From Bin55 sp963667455 (GTDB lineage: Bacteria > Pseudomonadota > Gammaproteobacteria > Pseudomonadales > Azotimanducaceae), in the NCBI GenBank assembly GCA_963667455.2, contig CAXXFR010000026.1, positions 248,001 to 312,000 on the forward strand: 64,000 bases of DNA, in the 5' to 3' direction. The position numbers and the translations under genes are program-made. Below, one piece after another: positions 53,092 through 63,182 of the stretch. The notes under the pieces were generated by a model that saw only the letters and a program-made list of their open reading frames with translations, had not been told where the DNA came from and did no database searches. Within the stretch, counting starts at the first letter, position 1. The number at the start of each line of letters is the position of its first letter.

Positions 53092-56000
53092 CTATTCCAA
53101 CTGTTTCTTGATGGCTTGCGCAGTGGCTCTCAGCTTCTTAGAATCCAAGCCCTTCTCTGAACTCTCGACTGATGTGAATAATGTCTCGTCGTCGATGAAG
53201 CCATTGCGCTTATACCACCAGTGCTTCCATTCCCAGCCTTTCCTGTAGTCAGGTCGTTCAAGCAACCCGAGATGCTCCCATATGATGAGGTCGCCAGCTG
53301 GAGTTGTGAAAGAGAAATCCGGACGCAATTTCCCTAGTTCGACAGTCCCATCGCAGACTCGTTCGTAATCGTACTCGATTTCCATCTGGTGCAGCATATT
53401 GGCTATGACAAGCTCCGATTTGCTTCGGACGAGGTGACCTTTTTCAGTTCTGTGGATCAGATTCTCTGCGTACGGAACCGTCTCATCTGATGTCCGTACA
53501 ATTTCTTGGAACAGGTTCGTATTCCGCCGAGCTGTCTCAGATCGTTCAGGCCTCGACAAATCGAATAGTGCTGACGCATTTTCGCCTTCGATCAAGAGAA
53601 CTAGATGGCTACGTGAACGCGTAAGAGCAGTGTATAGAAGCTCGCGTGACAAGAGTCGTGTCTTCTTGGGTAGGACTACAAAGACTGTGCCGAATTCGCT
53701 CCCTTGTGACTTGTGGACAGTTAGGGCATAGGCAAGTTGAAGTGGGCCAGCACCACTCGGAAAGTCACTTGAACGGTAGCCAAACCTTAATTGGGGACGA
53801 TCTGCAAACAAGACGTTGAACCAAGGACTTCTCAAAGTAGCTACTAGTCCCACCTCGCCATTTGCCAGGTAATACTTGTCCTGACTCTCACCGTTGTATG
53901 CGTTACGGTGTTGATTGGATGTCTGAATTACTTTGTCTAGTCTTACGATATTCTCGTCTCCAAGAGTCTGACCTCTCGGTCCTGTGTCGTTTGGAAGCTC
54001 TTTCGATCGAAACTTCCTCTGGATCCATCGATTTAGCTCATGTACACCGTAGGGATGCATCCTCACAGGAGAAAGAATCTGCCACTCTTCCGAACCTTGG
54101 GGATTGTCGTAAGGAACCCATCCCTTCTCGTCGATGCCAAGCGATGCATTGAACGCTGTAACGTCGTCAGAGCTTTCGAGACCCAAGTGGTGTTGGAATG
54201 CTTTGACCAACTGTTCCCGCAGATCTTCAGGGGTCTTCCAGAACATGAGGTCAAGATCATTGAAGCTTGAACCCAATTCCAGATCGCTCAGGACGCGATC
54301 TGCATCCACCGGTTGGGGTTCTCTGGTGAACCAAGAAGCCAGGCGAAGAGAGTCAGATGCGGCAGAGGTTGTGCTTACGCTACGCACTTCCACTGTGAGT
54401 CTTGCCAAAGCATCGCCCAGTGGCGAGCCATCGGAAGCTTCTAGATTCGTTGTTTCCAAGTACGAAACAAAGTCTGCGAAAGGACGTCCAACGCCAATTG
54501 GCGGTAGTTGGTTTGGATCGCCGACGAGTATCAATCGTTGAACGTGCGCAAGATCAAGTGCAAGAAGTACAGCAACGAGATCATCCATTGTGAGCATGGA
54601 ACACTCGTCGATGACCACCGTTTTCTCTCGTCGGTATCTCTCACTACCGTCAAAAAGGGGCATTTGGCGAGCACCATCGTAACGGCCCAGACCGTAGAGA
54701 AACTGTGCAATCGTCATTGCTTCAGACTTAGTAGCCCTACCCAGTCGGACGCGGGCTCTTCCTGTGGGAGCAAGCAAGAGAATTCCATCCTTTGAGATAG
54801 GCTCACAACTCATGAGAGCACCCATGACCGTAGTCTTCCCCGTGCCGGCCTGGCCAACTAGAACACTTAGCTTCCGAGATGTCACTCGCTCAAGCGCGGT
54901 TGCTTTCTCGTTGATGGCTTGAGCATCACGTTCACTACTAATGTCAAAGTTTCCGCCAGATGCCTGTATCGCTTGTTCGAGTAGTTGCTCCCAGTGAGTG
55001 TCTTGGGTTGGGCAAGACCTAGCTGCTCGACTGGATAGAATCGAACGCAATCGATCTTCCCGCTTCTTGACCTCTGTCAATTGAAGTGCGCTCGACGGTA
55101 GTCCACTTGAATTACCATCGACAATCTCTACCGTTTCAACAACCCTGTCCAATGTAGAACGGTTAGTAACCGGCCAATCACTCGGAACATCACAGGGCCG
55201 CGCCAGATCTAACTTTGCGCTGCGCTCAAGAGTCTCTGATGTGCTGAGCAACGAGTCACCATTTGCTGCTCGCTCCCTTAGAACGGCCACGATTGCTGAC
55301 CGAAGTCGACGCGGATCATTGGGCGATCCCACATTCGATGGTGCTGGAACTGGATGTCTGACCACAACAGTACTATCGGGAAGCAATCCTCGATCAATCA
55401 TGCCTATGGATACAGGAGAATCATTTCTTTCACCCAGATCGACTTCGCTCATGCGATAGGGGTTGCGGAGAATCTCAGAATCGGACACCTTCACGGAAGC
55501 TCCATACGTCCGCTTTGACGGATCGAACCAGCGTAGTGCTTGTTTGGGGGTGAAAGCGAAGCGGGACAAGAGCTTTAGCAAAGAGCGCCTTTCCTCGGGC
55601 AAGTTCAACCAGTTGTCCCGAACAGACTCGAGATCTGCTGAGTAAGCGGACTGGGGAGGAGGATGATCGCCTCGGACCATGGATTCAAAGATTGGCCACG
55701 GATCGTCGGTAGAGTCAACAATTCCCGATGAGAGCAGTTCCAAAGAGAGTGCAGTCCCGAGTCGCATTCCTACAGCTTCCAACGCCGATCCAAGTCCGGG
55801 AAATGAGCCTCTATCCTGCCAGACCTGTGCAATCTGGTCGTTTAGCCAGTCCTCACGACGATCCCACGGTCCTTCGACAATTCCATGCTCTTTGATCTTG
55901 CGAACTGCCTCGAGACATCGAACTAGAGTCGGCAACGCAACGTCAGAAGACGCCAATTCCGCTCCATAAGAAAACTTCTGAGAGTAAGCCTCGTCCACAG

Positions 56001-56787
56001 CTACGGCGACATCGCGAAGTAGCTGTAGGCGTCTGGCATCTTCGGACGAGTCACCGGTGGGCGCTAAGTATTCGTGATACGGAAGAACAAAGCCATCGTG
56101 ATTATCGGGGCGAATCGAGTGACGAAAGAGCAAATCCCACATGCAGTAAGAGGGTTTTGACTTATCGACGGATTCATATGGCATTGGTCCGAAGAGTTTT
56201 GTGATGCGTCCGACGCCAATTACTAGCTGCGAAATAGACTCGTCAATTGGTTGGCCTCCGGGACAATAGAACAAGACGAGCGATTGCTCAGGAGTGAGCC
56301 GACCCGAAAATAATCTCAAGAGTGCTTCCTGCCGCGCGCGTCCGAACACCCAAGCAGAATCTATCGGCGGATCCTCATCGGGAGGTAGTTGCTCATCGGG
56401 CAAACTCTCGTCCATAGCCTGCTGTTCACTGCGTAACAACCAACGGTACGGAACAGCAAATGTCCCGTATGGAGGAACCTTGACCGAAGTAGGCTCTAGG
56501 TGCCCATGGGTTTCTCTTGTGTGCTTCAGTTCGACATACGGGTGCGAGATCGTTCGTGTCCACGAGTTGGGGTTCATGAACGCCCCGGCAACGGCTTGGC
56601 AGGGCGGAAGTTCGTTCGGTGAGAGCTCGCTCCACTCCCGTCCAGCTAGTCTGTCTTCTTCCTCGTCGATCTTTTCCAAACGAATACGATCAAGTGACGT
56701 GCAAAAGGAATTGCGCGAAGGTTTCGAGCAGACTCTCCCGTCCCAACGGGAATCGTGCCAAGCTACACGGGCGGTAAGATGAAACAT
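53092..56787 (-). CDS. Large RecD-like helicase with C-terminal PD-(D/E)XK-type domain
   Basis: A 1231-aa protein. It opens MFHLTARVAWHDSRWDG, typical of a family of very large helicases found in defence regions. The RecD2-like core has Walker A VLVGQAGTGKTTVMG (~640-654), Walker B KTVVIDECSMLTMDD, motif III LILVGDPNQLPPIGVGRPF and the UvrD_C_2 end TVHKSQGSEFGTVFVVLP then LYTALTRSRSHLVLL. The last ~110 residues resemble a nuclease: RSKSELVIANMLHQM, LRPDFSFTTPAGDLIIWEHL. This gives the E-x(n)-D-x(n)-E-H arrangement of a PD-(D/E)XK variant. It would unwind and cut DNA. ATG at 56787 with no operon partner. Confidence 0.85.
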   Translation of the reverse strand: MFHLTARVAWHDSRWDGRVCSKPSRNSFCTSLDRIRLEKIDEEEDRLAGREWSELSPNELPPCQAVAGAFMNPNSWTRTISHPYVELKHTRETHGHLEPTSVKVPPYGTFAVPYRWLLRSEQQAMDESLPDEQLPPDEDPPIDSAWVFGRARQEALLRLFSGRLTPEQSLVLFYCPGGQPIDESISQLVIGVGRITKLFGPMPYESVDKSKPSYCMWDLLFRHSIRPDNHDGFVLPYHEYLAPTGDSSEDARRLQLLRDVAVAVDEAYSQKFSYGAELASSDVALPTLVRCLEAVRKIKEHGIVEGPWDRREDWLNDQIAQVWQDRGSFPGLGSALEAVGMRLGTALSLELLSSGIVDSTDDPWPIFESMVRGDHPPPQSAYSADLESVRDNWLNLPEERRSLLKLLSRFAFTPKQALRWFDPSKRTYGASVKVSDSEILRNPYRMSEVDLGERNDSPVSIGMIDRGLLPDSTVVVRHPVPAPSNVGSPNDPRRLRSAIVAVLRERAANGDSLLSTSETLERSAKLDLARPCDVPSDWPVTNRSTLDRVVETVEIVDGNSSGLPSSALQLTEVKKREDRLRSILSSRAARSCPTQDTHWEQLLEQAIQASGGNFDISSERDAQAINEKATALERVTSRKLSVLVGQAGTGKTTVMGALMSCEPISKDGILLLAPTGRARVRLGRATKSEAMTIAQFLYGLGRYDGARQMPLFDGSERYRREKTVVIDECSMLTMDDLVAVLLALDLAHVQRLILVGDPNQLPPIGVGRPFADFVSYLETTNLEASDGSPLGDALARLTVEVRSVSTTSAASDSLRLASWFTREPQPVDADRVLSDLELGSSFNDLDLMFWKTPEDLREQLVKAFQHHLGLESSDDVTAFNASLGIDEKGWVPYDNPQGSEEWQILSPVRMHPYGVHELNRWIQRKFRSKELPNDTGPRGQTLGDENIVRLDKVIQTSNQHRNAYNGESQDKYYLANGEVGLVATLRSPWFNVLFADRPQLRFGYRSSDFPSGAGPLQLAYALTVHKSQGSEFGTVFVVLPKKTRLLSRELLYTALTRSRSHLVLLIEGENASALFDLSRPERSETARRNTNLFQEIVRTSDETVPYAENLIHRTEKGHLVRSKSELVIANMLHQMEIEYDYERVCDGTVELGKLRPDFSFTTPAGDLIIWEHLGLLERPDYRKGWEWKHWWYKRNGFIDDETLFTSVESSEKGLDSKKLRATAQAIKKQLE

Positions 56788-57186
56788 TGAATCTGTGACA
56801 CACTGAAGTGGATATTGAAAGTATATGGTTGGCCGAGTTTCATCGTCGGAAATGTGACCCCATCCACTTCAATTGACTAGGAAGAGTCCAAGTCTTCAGT
56901 GGTTTGTCTATATTCCTACGTCAGCGTCTGAAATCCGTTAGTCGATAGCATCAAGCTATTGATGGAGGACCCGGACGATAAGTTTCGGAAGCAATCTTCA
57001 CGATTGAATGGCATCGGAGCTTCATGACGGTACACTTGCATCCTAGCAAGCGAAACAGAAAGCGTCTGACAGACGAACTCAAGATCAGAGCCGCCCGGCT
57101 CTCAAAGAACCCGTCTAGCAGTGCTACCTGTTGGTGTCCAACGTAACGTTAGGGGTATTCTTGAATGCATAGAAACACGAAGAAAT
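56788..57186. other. No gene seen (about 0.4 kb)
   Basis: Spacer upstream of the helicase gene, which should hold its promoter. No reliable frame or element identified. Confidence 0.4.
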
Positions 57187-57840
57187 CTATAGAACTCTAT
57201 ACTTACAGGCGAACGGTTCCCTAAATTGACCCAATTGGACATTGAACTTGAAAAACCGACTTCGAATTTCATGCCCGCAAAGCGCTTGCCATGTCCTTAC
57301 GTGGGGTATCGTTGCGATGTAAAAGTGGTGATCCCGGAGGCCGTTATTGGACCATGTGGTTGCTGCTTGATTTACAGAGTCAAAGAAGAAATTCTGTTGG
57401 CCATCATTCATCCACTCGCGACTAGTTATGAGAAGGATATTTTGCGAGTCATCCGATGTCAGCTTCCCCAAGACTCTAGTAAGATCACCTGTTCTGGGTT
57501 GTAATACCGTTTGTTGATCATTGAACCGGAATGCAAGTTCTAGTTCTACACGCAAGAAATTCTCATCGATCTTTCTTCCCGAATCGTACTTGCTCACGAT
57601 GAAGTGACTGGCAAACTGACCAGTAGCGCTAACTCCATCCTGGTCAATTGCTTCTTGTACTCTATATTGCACTTCTCCGAAAAGAAACTTCAATGACCTC
57701 TTAACTTCACTCGAGAACAATAGAAATTGATGTTGGTCATGTGACTGAGAGAGAAGTGTCTCTTGACCACGCTGAGGCTTTTCCCATGCGTTCTTTACTG
57801 CCTTGAGGACTGCTTGGTGTAGTTCAAAATCTATGTCCAT
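57187..57840 (-). CDS. Hypothetical protein
   Basis: A 217-aa soluble protein, not recognised. It begins DIDFELHQAVLKAVKNAWEK, then SSEVKRSLKFLFGEVQYRVQ and LRVELELAFRFNDQQTVLQP. The C-terminal half contains ILLITSREWMNDGQQNFFF and ends GQFREPFACKYRVL. The pattern is mixed alpha/beta with no membrane segment. ATG at 57840 without a strong ribosome site. It stands alone between two spacers. Confidence 0.65.
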   Translation of the reverse strand: MDIDFELHQAVLKAVKNAWEKPQRGQETLLSQSHDQHQFLLFSSEVKRSLKFLFGEVQYRVQEAIDQDGVSATGQFASHFIVSKYDSGRKIDENFLRVELELAFRFNDQQTVLQPRTGDLTRVLGKLTSDDSQNILLITSREWMNDGQQNFFFDSVNQAATTWSNNGLRDHHFYIATIPHVRTWQALCGHEIRSRFFKFNVQLGQFREPFACKYRVL

Positions 57841-58504
57841 TTACTTGGATACGATCCTGTATAGATTGAGTCTATCGAGAGCATGTTACCACCGTGAAAC
57901 TACCTAATCTAATGGGTAGTTTCAGTTGCTGGAATTGGTTCACACCGAGAGTGACTTGTCCTACCCCTCAGAGATGCGCTGTCCGTGTAACTTGCGGAAG
58001 CCCAAGTCCATCGACATGTCATAGCCTACTTGGAGGTCATACATCGCCGGCAGAGTGCTAGAAGGCACACAAATCACCCTATTCTTTTGACCTCACGTGT
58101 CGCGGTCGACCTATTCGACGAGGACGATGCGGGAAACCTCTCCAGACGTGGGCGAGGTAGAGTCCGTGTCGCTAAGATCTCACACGATGAAAAGGAGTCG
58201 ATGCTGGGTTGAAATTGGAATCTCTGATCCAGCCAACTCGGCGTGTCACGAACTTCCGACGACTGCCTCGTCTTGGACGAATTATTCTCATCGGCAAGCG
58301 AGCGAGTGCACCGTCTGTCGCCCTTGAGCTCTTGTCGGATAAAATACTCGTTGATCTATTTTCTAGTCGAAATTGAAGGTGCCTGCCAGTGAGGAGAGTT
58401 CCGCTACTGCATTCCAAGCACTCTTGAGTTGTCACGACCTTCATTGAGTTTTGAGGAATCTATGTGGCTATCATTCAGTCATTGGTAGATCCGAGGAGAG
58501 TTTG
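57841..58504. other. No gene supported (about 0.66 kb)
   Basis: Spacer between divergent genes. GAGGAG at about 58494 serves the next ATG. Short frames at 58030-58327 and 58172-58444 have no support. Confidence 0.4.
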
Positions 58505-59065
58505 ATGCCATTTGAATATCTTGCCGACTCGACCTGGTTGCAACTAACTCGAGAGGAGCGACAGTTCTGTGCCGCTCTGTTCGCTGTCGTCCGCCAATCG
58601 CCAAAGGACTTCATTCGTCTCATAAATCGTGAGGCAACCCCACAGCCACCGAATGGATCAAGTGTACTAACACTTGACGAAGTCACCACATGGGAAGTGG
58701 GTTTTGAGGTGGCACTCGGACGAGACCTGCGCAGTTCAGACCTCAGTGAAATCGGGTCTCACCGGAAATTTGACTTAAGCTTGTTTTCTGAACGCCAGTT
58801 GGTCGTCGTTGAAGCAAAGGCCCAGCAAGGCTTCAAGACAGAGGAACTGGAGGGCTACCAAAGAGACCAAAAAACGTTAATGAAGACTTTGGATATTGAT
58901 GGGGTATTGTTCGTGGGGCTGTGTTCTTCCCGATACGTTGAAAGTCCGAGGAGGAAGTTGGATCTGTCAGTGGGATTCGGGAAGATCCTGACATGGCAGC
59001 AGATTGCCGTTCAATGGCCCGACGAAGGGCACTTCCAGCGAGCAGATTCCGTATACGGCAAGTAA
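58505..59065 (+). CDS. PD-(D/E)XK-like nuclease
   Basis: A 186-aa protein from ATG 58505, with GAGGAG 6 nt upstream; a longer frame to 58451 is not favoured. The nuclease core is HRKFDLSLFSERQLVVVEAK (~82-101), giving the D-x(n)-E-x-K arrangement, followed by AQQGFKTEELEGYQRDQ. The N-terminal ~80 residues are helical (REERQFCAALFAVVRQSP). It looks like a small restriction-type or Card1/Mrr-like nuclease; no partner is adjacent. Confidence 0.7.
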   Translation: MPFEYLADSTWLQLTREERQFCAALFAVVRQSPKDFIRLINREATPQPPNGSSVLTLDEVTTWEVGFEVALGRDLRSSDLSEIGSHRKFDLSLFSERQLVVVEAKAQQGFKTEELEGYQRDQKTLMKTLDIDGVLFVGLCSSRYVESPRRKLDLSVGFGKILTWQQIAVQWPDEGHFQRADSVYGK

Positions 59066-59233
59066 CGTCCGTCTTGAATCGCTGAACGCCCTCAAATGCC
59101 ATGAGTGATTGCGCCGCAATCTCATTCAACGAGAGGTTTATGAGCACAGTTCAGGAATCACCATAGCCACAGTCCCACACAGAAGTAGCACCTGACCCTC
59201 ATTGATTCAATGGGACTTAAGAGGCCGAAGTCT

Positions 59234-59965
59234 TCACGAAAACAGCTCTGACTCGATCTTCTTCATGTACATGTTGGTGTAGTAGATGTCGGGATCCTGC
59301 CTCTTCGGGCGCACGCGGATTTCGAACCTTGGGTCGGCAGGACTCTTTGCATCGAATAAGACCAGTCCGATCCCGAATACCTGCCCAAGCGAGTCGAGTC
59401 TCGACAACTCGTCTCTTCGTGCCTGCGTCGGTACTACCAAGTAGGACCGTTGGCTGAACAGGCAGTAGGCACAGGCTTGTCCAAACGCTGTGATGAGTTG
59501 GCTCGTGTTCGTCTTAATCTCCGCAGACACGATTTCAATCGGCTGTTTGACAATGTCGCTCGCTTTGGACTCCCGTTTCCCGACAACGTCCGGTGTCCCC
59601 CACTTGTCTTTGAATCGGTTGCCGCCAAGTGGGATTGCCTTGGTTACATCTTCGACATCGTTCTTCAACCAATCAGCGAAAGGAGTGTAGAACGCCTCCT
59701 CCTGAATAGCTTCGGAGAGTGCAATAACCTCATCGCTACCTTCCGGTTCGGTGGATGTGATCCTGAAGAAGCCGCGACCGGGTTTCTCCACATTGTGGAA
59801 GTGAACGTCAAGGTCCCATACAGACCAGCCGATCGTGCTCATGTTGAACGAGCTATCTACTTCATGAATCTTGCGTTGCAACTCCATGTAACGTAGCCCT
59901 TCGGGGTGGTCTGCAAGGATACGGACGGCCTCTTCGCGGATGCGATCCTGCGTACTCTTAGCCAT
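59234..59965 (-). CDS. Winged-helix plus PD-(D/E)XK-like protein (COG2958-like)
   Basis: A 243-aa protein. The N-terminal ~75 residues look like a winged-helix domain (RIREEAVRILADHPEGLRYM, then GWSVWDLDVHFHN). The C-terminal ~150 residues look like a PD-(D/E)XK fold: KDKWGTPDVVGKRESKASDI then IEIVSAEIKTNTSQLITAFG (D ~125, E-I-K ~150) and AYCLFSQRSYLVVP. The layout is that of COG2958-type proteins, seen as stand-alone genes in many bacteria. ATG at 59965. It converges on the nuclease gene ending at 59065. Confidence 0.75.
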   Translation of the reverse strand: MAKSTQDRIREEAVRILADHPEGLRYMELQRKIHEVDSSFNMSTIGWSVWDLDVHFHNVEKPGRGFFRITSTEPEGSDEVIALSEAIQEEAFYTPFADWLKNDVEDVTKAIPLGGNRFKDKWGTPDVVGKRESKASDIVKQPIEIVSAEIKTNTSQLITAFGQACAYCLFSQRSYLVVPTQARRDELSRLDSLGQVFGIGLVLFDAKSPADPRFEIRVRPKRQDPDIYYTNMYMKKIESELFS

Positions 59966-60186
59966 AGGAGTGTCCTGGGAACGAGATCGTGCGAATCTTA
60001 ACAGCCATGACTTTGGGAATATGCCAAGTGCGTGAGCAATACTCCAAGCCTCCGCGTTGTCTATCAGAGAGGACTTGACGTTTCAGGCAACCTGACCTCG
60101 CAATTGCTTCTCCCAACTCCCCAGACTCGAGAACCAATCGACTAAGTCCACCGCACGGCTCCATCCATGCCCAGTTCAGCTGTGGG

Positions 60187-61524
60187 TCAATCGGTGTCAG
60201 TTTCCAATTCACCATGCATGAATTTCTCGGAGTGGACGATGTCCCCCTCTTCGTCGATCCAATTCACCGTTCCATGCTGTCTTCCATTGATATAGGGCGT
60301 CTCCGTTCTAGACCCATCTTCCCAATAGTGGATTTCTACGCCATGTTTCTTGCCTCGCTCATACGGCGTCTCCACCAGGACTTTGTCATCTTTGCCGTAC
60401 CAGACTTCCACTCCATGTTCCTTGTCGTCTTCGAACGGAGTTTCCCGCCTGTGAGAGGCCTCTTTCCAGTAGAAAACCTTCACACCATGGACCTTCCCGT
60501 CTACGTAGGGAGTCTCCATTCGATCACCATTTGCCCAAGTTGACTCTTGCACTCCCTGCCTGACACCGTCGACACAAGGCACCTCGGCGCGATAGCCATC
60601 AGCTTCGTAGACTGCAATTCCCGTGAGTTTGCCATCAACATAGGGAATCGTTTCGATCGCGTCCACTTCACCGTCTGAATCGTCGTCGTATCGAATGATC
60701 TTCTTCCCGACTGGTTCATCGTCGACATAATGCGATTCGTGCTGTTGGACGAAGTTCGAGTCCTCTTCGTTGGCGTAGTGATTGGCCAGGTGTGTGCCGT
60801 GCCACTTGGTGTCTTTGAAATCGAGCTTGAAGATGACGTTTCCGTGGGAGTTCCTTCTCACCATAGTCCCGTTTAGCTCGTCGTTCCTCCATTCGGATGT
60901 TTCCGAAGATCCATCGGAGTACTCGACCCGTGCAGTTCCATGAACATCTCCATCCCTGTACTCGAGCGAGGACCATGCACCATCACGAGTCTCTCTCCTG
61001 AAATCTCCATGCCTCTTGCCGTTGCGATACTGAATTGTCCAGGTAATCTCTCCGTCGTCCGACTCTCCTTCCCACTCGCCGATTTTCTGTCCCTTGTCGT
61101 TTCGATAACCGCTGAAAAAGGCATCGGCGTGCGGAGTGTTTCGATCAACCCATTTCCCTGCTCCCATCCTGCCGTTCTTCCAAGGACCCTCGAACACTTC
61201 GGTCTTCAAATTGTCTTTGGAATCCGTATAGGAGAAAGTTACTGGATGACTCCCGTTCAGTACTCTCTCTGGGCATGAATCGACACTGTTCGCTTTTAAC
61301 GCCGCAAACAGGTCGCGGTTGTTCACTGTGGACCAAACATAGCAGTCTTCGGCATCCAGCAGTTTCGTCCAGCATTCTGCGTCTTCGGGTGTGCCTTCGT
61401 CGTCGCAAAGCGGTTCCAACGACAGCTCGGTGTCAGAAGAACTGGTCTCTTCGATGTCCGAAGAGTCGTTACCCGTTGCCGCTGTAGTGCAAGCTAGGAG
61501 GAATACAAGCAAGTTGTACTTCAC
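60187..61524 (-). CDS. MORN-repeat lipoprotein
   Basis: A 445-aa protein. A short signal peptide (MKYNLLVFLLACTTAATG) has a lipobox LLAC, so the product is probably an outer-membrane or periplasmic lipoprotein. A cysteine-bearing domain (LEPLCDDEGTPEDAECWTKL, then DAEDCYVWSTVNN) precedes ~11 MORN_2-type repeats, e.g. GRMGAGKWVDRN, YRNGKRHGDFRR, YVDGKLTGIAVYE, YVDGKVHGVKVFYW, YINGRQHGTVNW. MORN_2 repeats bind lipids or proteins and occur in secreted antitoxin-like proteins. GTG start at 61524. The gene at 61965-63182 is its paralogue. No operon partner is evident. Confidence 0.8.
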   Translation of the reverse strand: MKYNLLVFLLACTTAATGNDSSDIEETSSSDTELSLEPLCDDEGTPEDAECWTKLLDAEDCYVWSTVNNRDLFAALKANSVDSCPERVLNGSHPVTFSYTDSKDNLKTEVFEGPWKNGRMGAGKWVDRNTPHADAFFSGYRNDKGQKIGEWEGESDDGEITWTIQYRNGKRHGDFRRETRDGAWSSLEYRDGDVHGTARVEYSDGSSETSEWRNDELNGTMVRRNSHGNVIFKLDFKDTKWHGTHLANHYANEEDSNFVQQHESHYVDDEPVGKKIIRYDDDSDGEVDAIETIPYVDGKLTGIAVYEADGYRAEVPCVDGVRQGVQESTWANGDRMETPYVDGKVHGVKVFYWKEASHRRETPFEDDKEHGVEVWYGKDDKVLVETPYERGKKHGVEIHYWEDGSRTETPYINGRQHGTVNWIDEEGDIVHSEKFMHGELETDTD

Positions 61525-61964
61525 GGCGAGATGTTCGGCAATTTCGAGTAGCTAAATCCGAGTATATCTAGGATCGAAGGGGTTCAGTTCCGGGTTTGCA
61601 GGAGCCCAGCGAACAAGGTCTTTTCGGTACAGGTTGCATCCCTGAGACGCCAATTTCCGATGTGCTTGTGCAACAACATGCTCTTGTTCAATGTCCTATA
61701 GATCGTTCAAGACATTGCCTACCTAGTCAGACTCTCGGCTCTTGTCCACGCCAGCATCGCGACTTGATCGAAGAGCCAACTAGCTGTTGAATGGCCTGAC
61801 GCTAACCCGTCGTTGACAAGCGTGGATCTCGTCCTGTGTGGTCCGGTGTCGGCTGTAGACAAGGTCCAAAACTACCGTCCCAATGGTCAAATGCAATACA
61901 CGAGTGCATTGGGCTCACACGAGAATTCGAGTATCGGGACCGGCTTCACAAAAGCCGATCTCTG
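61525..61964. other. No gene seen (about 0.44 kb)
   Basis: Spacer between the two MORN paralogues. Short frames only; must contain the promoter of the downstream paralogue. Confidence 0.4.
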
Positions 61965-63182
61965 CTATTCGACCTTTTCTCCGTCTACATACTCGACGGT
62001 GCGAATTACCACCCCTTTGCCATCAAACCATTTCTCCGTTCCGTGAATCTTGTCATTTACATACGGAATCTCAGTTCGCCTTTCACCGCCATCGGGCGCA
62101 CGGACAATCTGCACTCCATGTATAGATCCTTCGACATACTGCGTCTCACTCATAATGGCTCCATCTGGAAAGTACACAATATGAACCCCATGTTCCTTGT
62201 CGTCGACAAAAATTGTCTTCGTGTAGACGACTCCGCTCGGCCAATACTTGAACGCTACTCCATGTCTCTTGCCGTCGCGAAATTGGGTCTTCCAGCCTGA
62301 TCGATCCTCGAACGTCCCGGTCCACTCTCCAATTCTCCTTCCCTGGTCGTTGCGGTATCCACTACCTACGGAATCCGAGTAAAGAGCATTTCGATCAACC
62401 CATCTCCCTGCTCCCATCTTGCCGTTCTTCCACGGACCTGAGTAGATTTCGGTTCGCATCTCGTCGTCGATATTCACGTAGGACAGCGTTACGGAGTGAT
62501 TTCCGTTCAGGACTTTCCTGGGACATGACCCGACACTGTCTGCTCCCAGTGCCGCAAACAATTCACGATTGTTGAACGTGGACCAGACGAAGCAGTCTTC
62601 GGCATCCAGCAGTTTCACCCAGCACTCAGCAGCTTCAGGCGTGTCTTCGTCGTCGCAAAGTGGTTCCAAAGCTAATTCGATGGCTGGTGTGGTCGATTCG
62701 TCAACATCCGAAGGGCAAAAGGTGGACACCGTCTGGCAATTCCACGACTTGATCTGGTTGTCGTTGTAACCGTCGGTGATGCTCTCGCAGCTTTGAGTGG
62801 CGGCTTCGTCGGCTTCCGATCGCCCATCTAGTGAACTCGCCACGAAGAGGCGAGACCAGTTCGTCGACTTGCCAGAGTCGTCGGGCTCAAGCTCAAGTGT
62901 GCCTTCGGCCAGGGCGATGCACCCTCCGAGCATGGCGGAACTCGAGATGCAGCGCGTTCCCGCCTTGGATGCCTCCCACTCGCATAGAGTCTGGGCATGT
63001 TGGTTTGCGTCGAGCATCGAGTCCGAGTGCCATCCAAGAGCGTAGGTGTAGCCCTTGTCTGTTTTGAACTTGCCGTACTCGGATACGGCAATTGCCACGT
63101 AGTACTCACTGTCAACTCGATCGTCGGCACTTGCTATCGCCGCTATGCAGGTCAGAAGGAATACGAGCAGTGTGTTCTTCAC
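61965..63182 (-). CDS. DUF4189 plus MORN-repeat secreted protein (paralogue)
   Basis: A 405-aa precursor from GTG 63182, with the same start context as the other paralogue. The signal peptide is VKNTLLVFLLTCIAAIASAD. A DUF4189-like domain follows (YVAIAVSEYGKFKTDKGYTY, then AMLGGCIALAEGTLEL), typical of Gram-negative secreted proteins. It then shares the cysteine domain (LEPLCDDEDTPEAAECWVKL) and ~8 MORN_2 repeats (YFPDGAIMSETQYVEG, YVNDKIHGTEKWF). A longer frame to 63245 adds a doubtful extension. It looks like a fusion version of the neighbouring lipoprotein. Confidence 0.82.
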   Translation of the reverse strand: MKNTLLVFLLTCIAAIASADDRVDSEYYVAIAVSEYGKFKTDKGYTYALGWHSDSMLDANQHAQTLCEWEASKAGTRCISSSAMLGGCIALAEGTLELEPDDSGKSTNWSRLFVASSLDGRSEADEAATQSCESITDGYNDNQIKSWNCQTVSTFCPSDVDESTTPAIELALEPLCDDEDTPEAAECWVKLLDAEDCFVWSTFNNRELFAALGADSVGSCPRKVLNGNHSVTLSYVNIDDEMRTEIYSGPWKNGKMGAGRWVDRNALYSDSVGSGYRNDQGRRIGEWTGTFEDRSGWKTQFRDGKRHGVAFKYWPSGVVYTKTIFVDDKEHGVHIVYFPDGAIMSETQYVEGSIHGVQIVRAPDGGERRTEIPYVNDKIHGTEKWFDGKGVVIRTVEYVDGEKVE

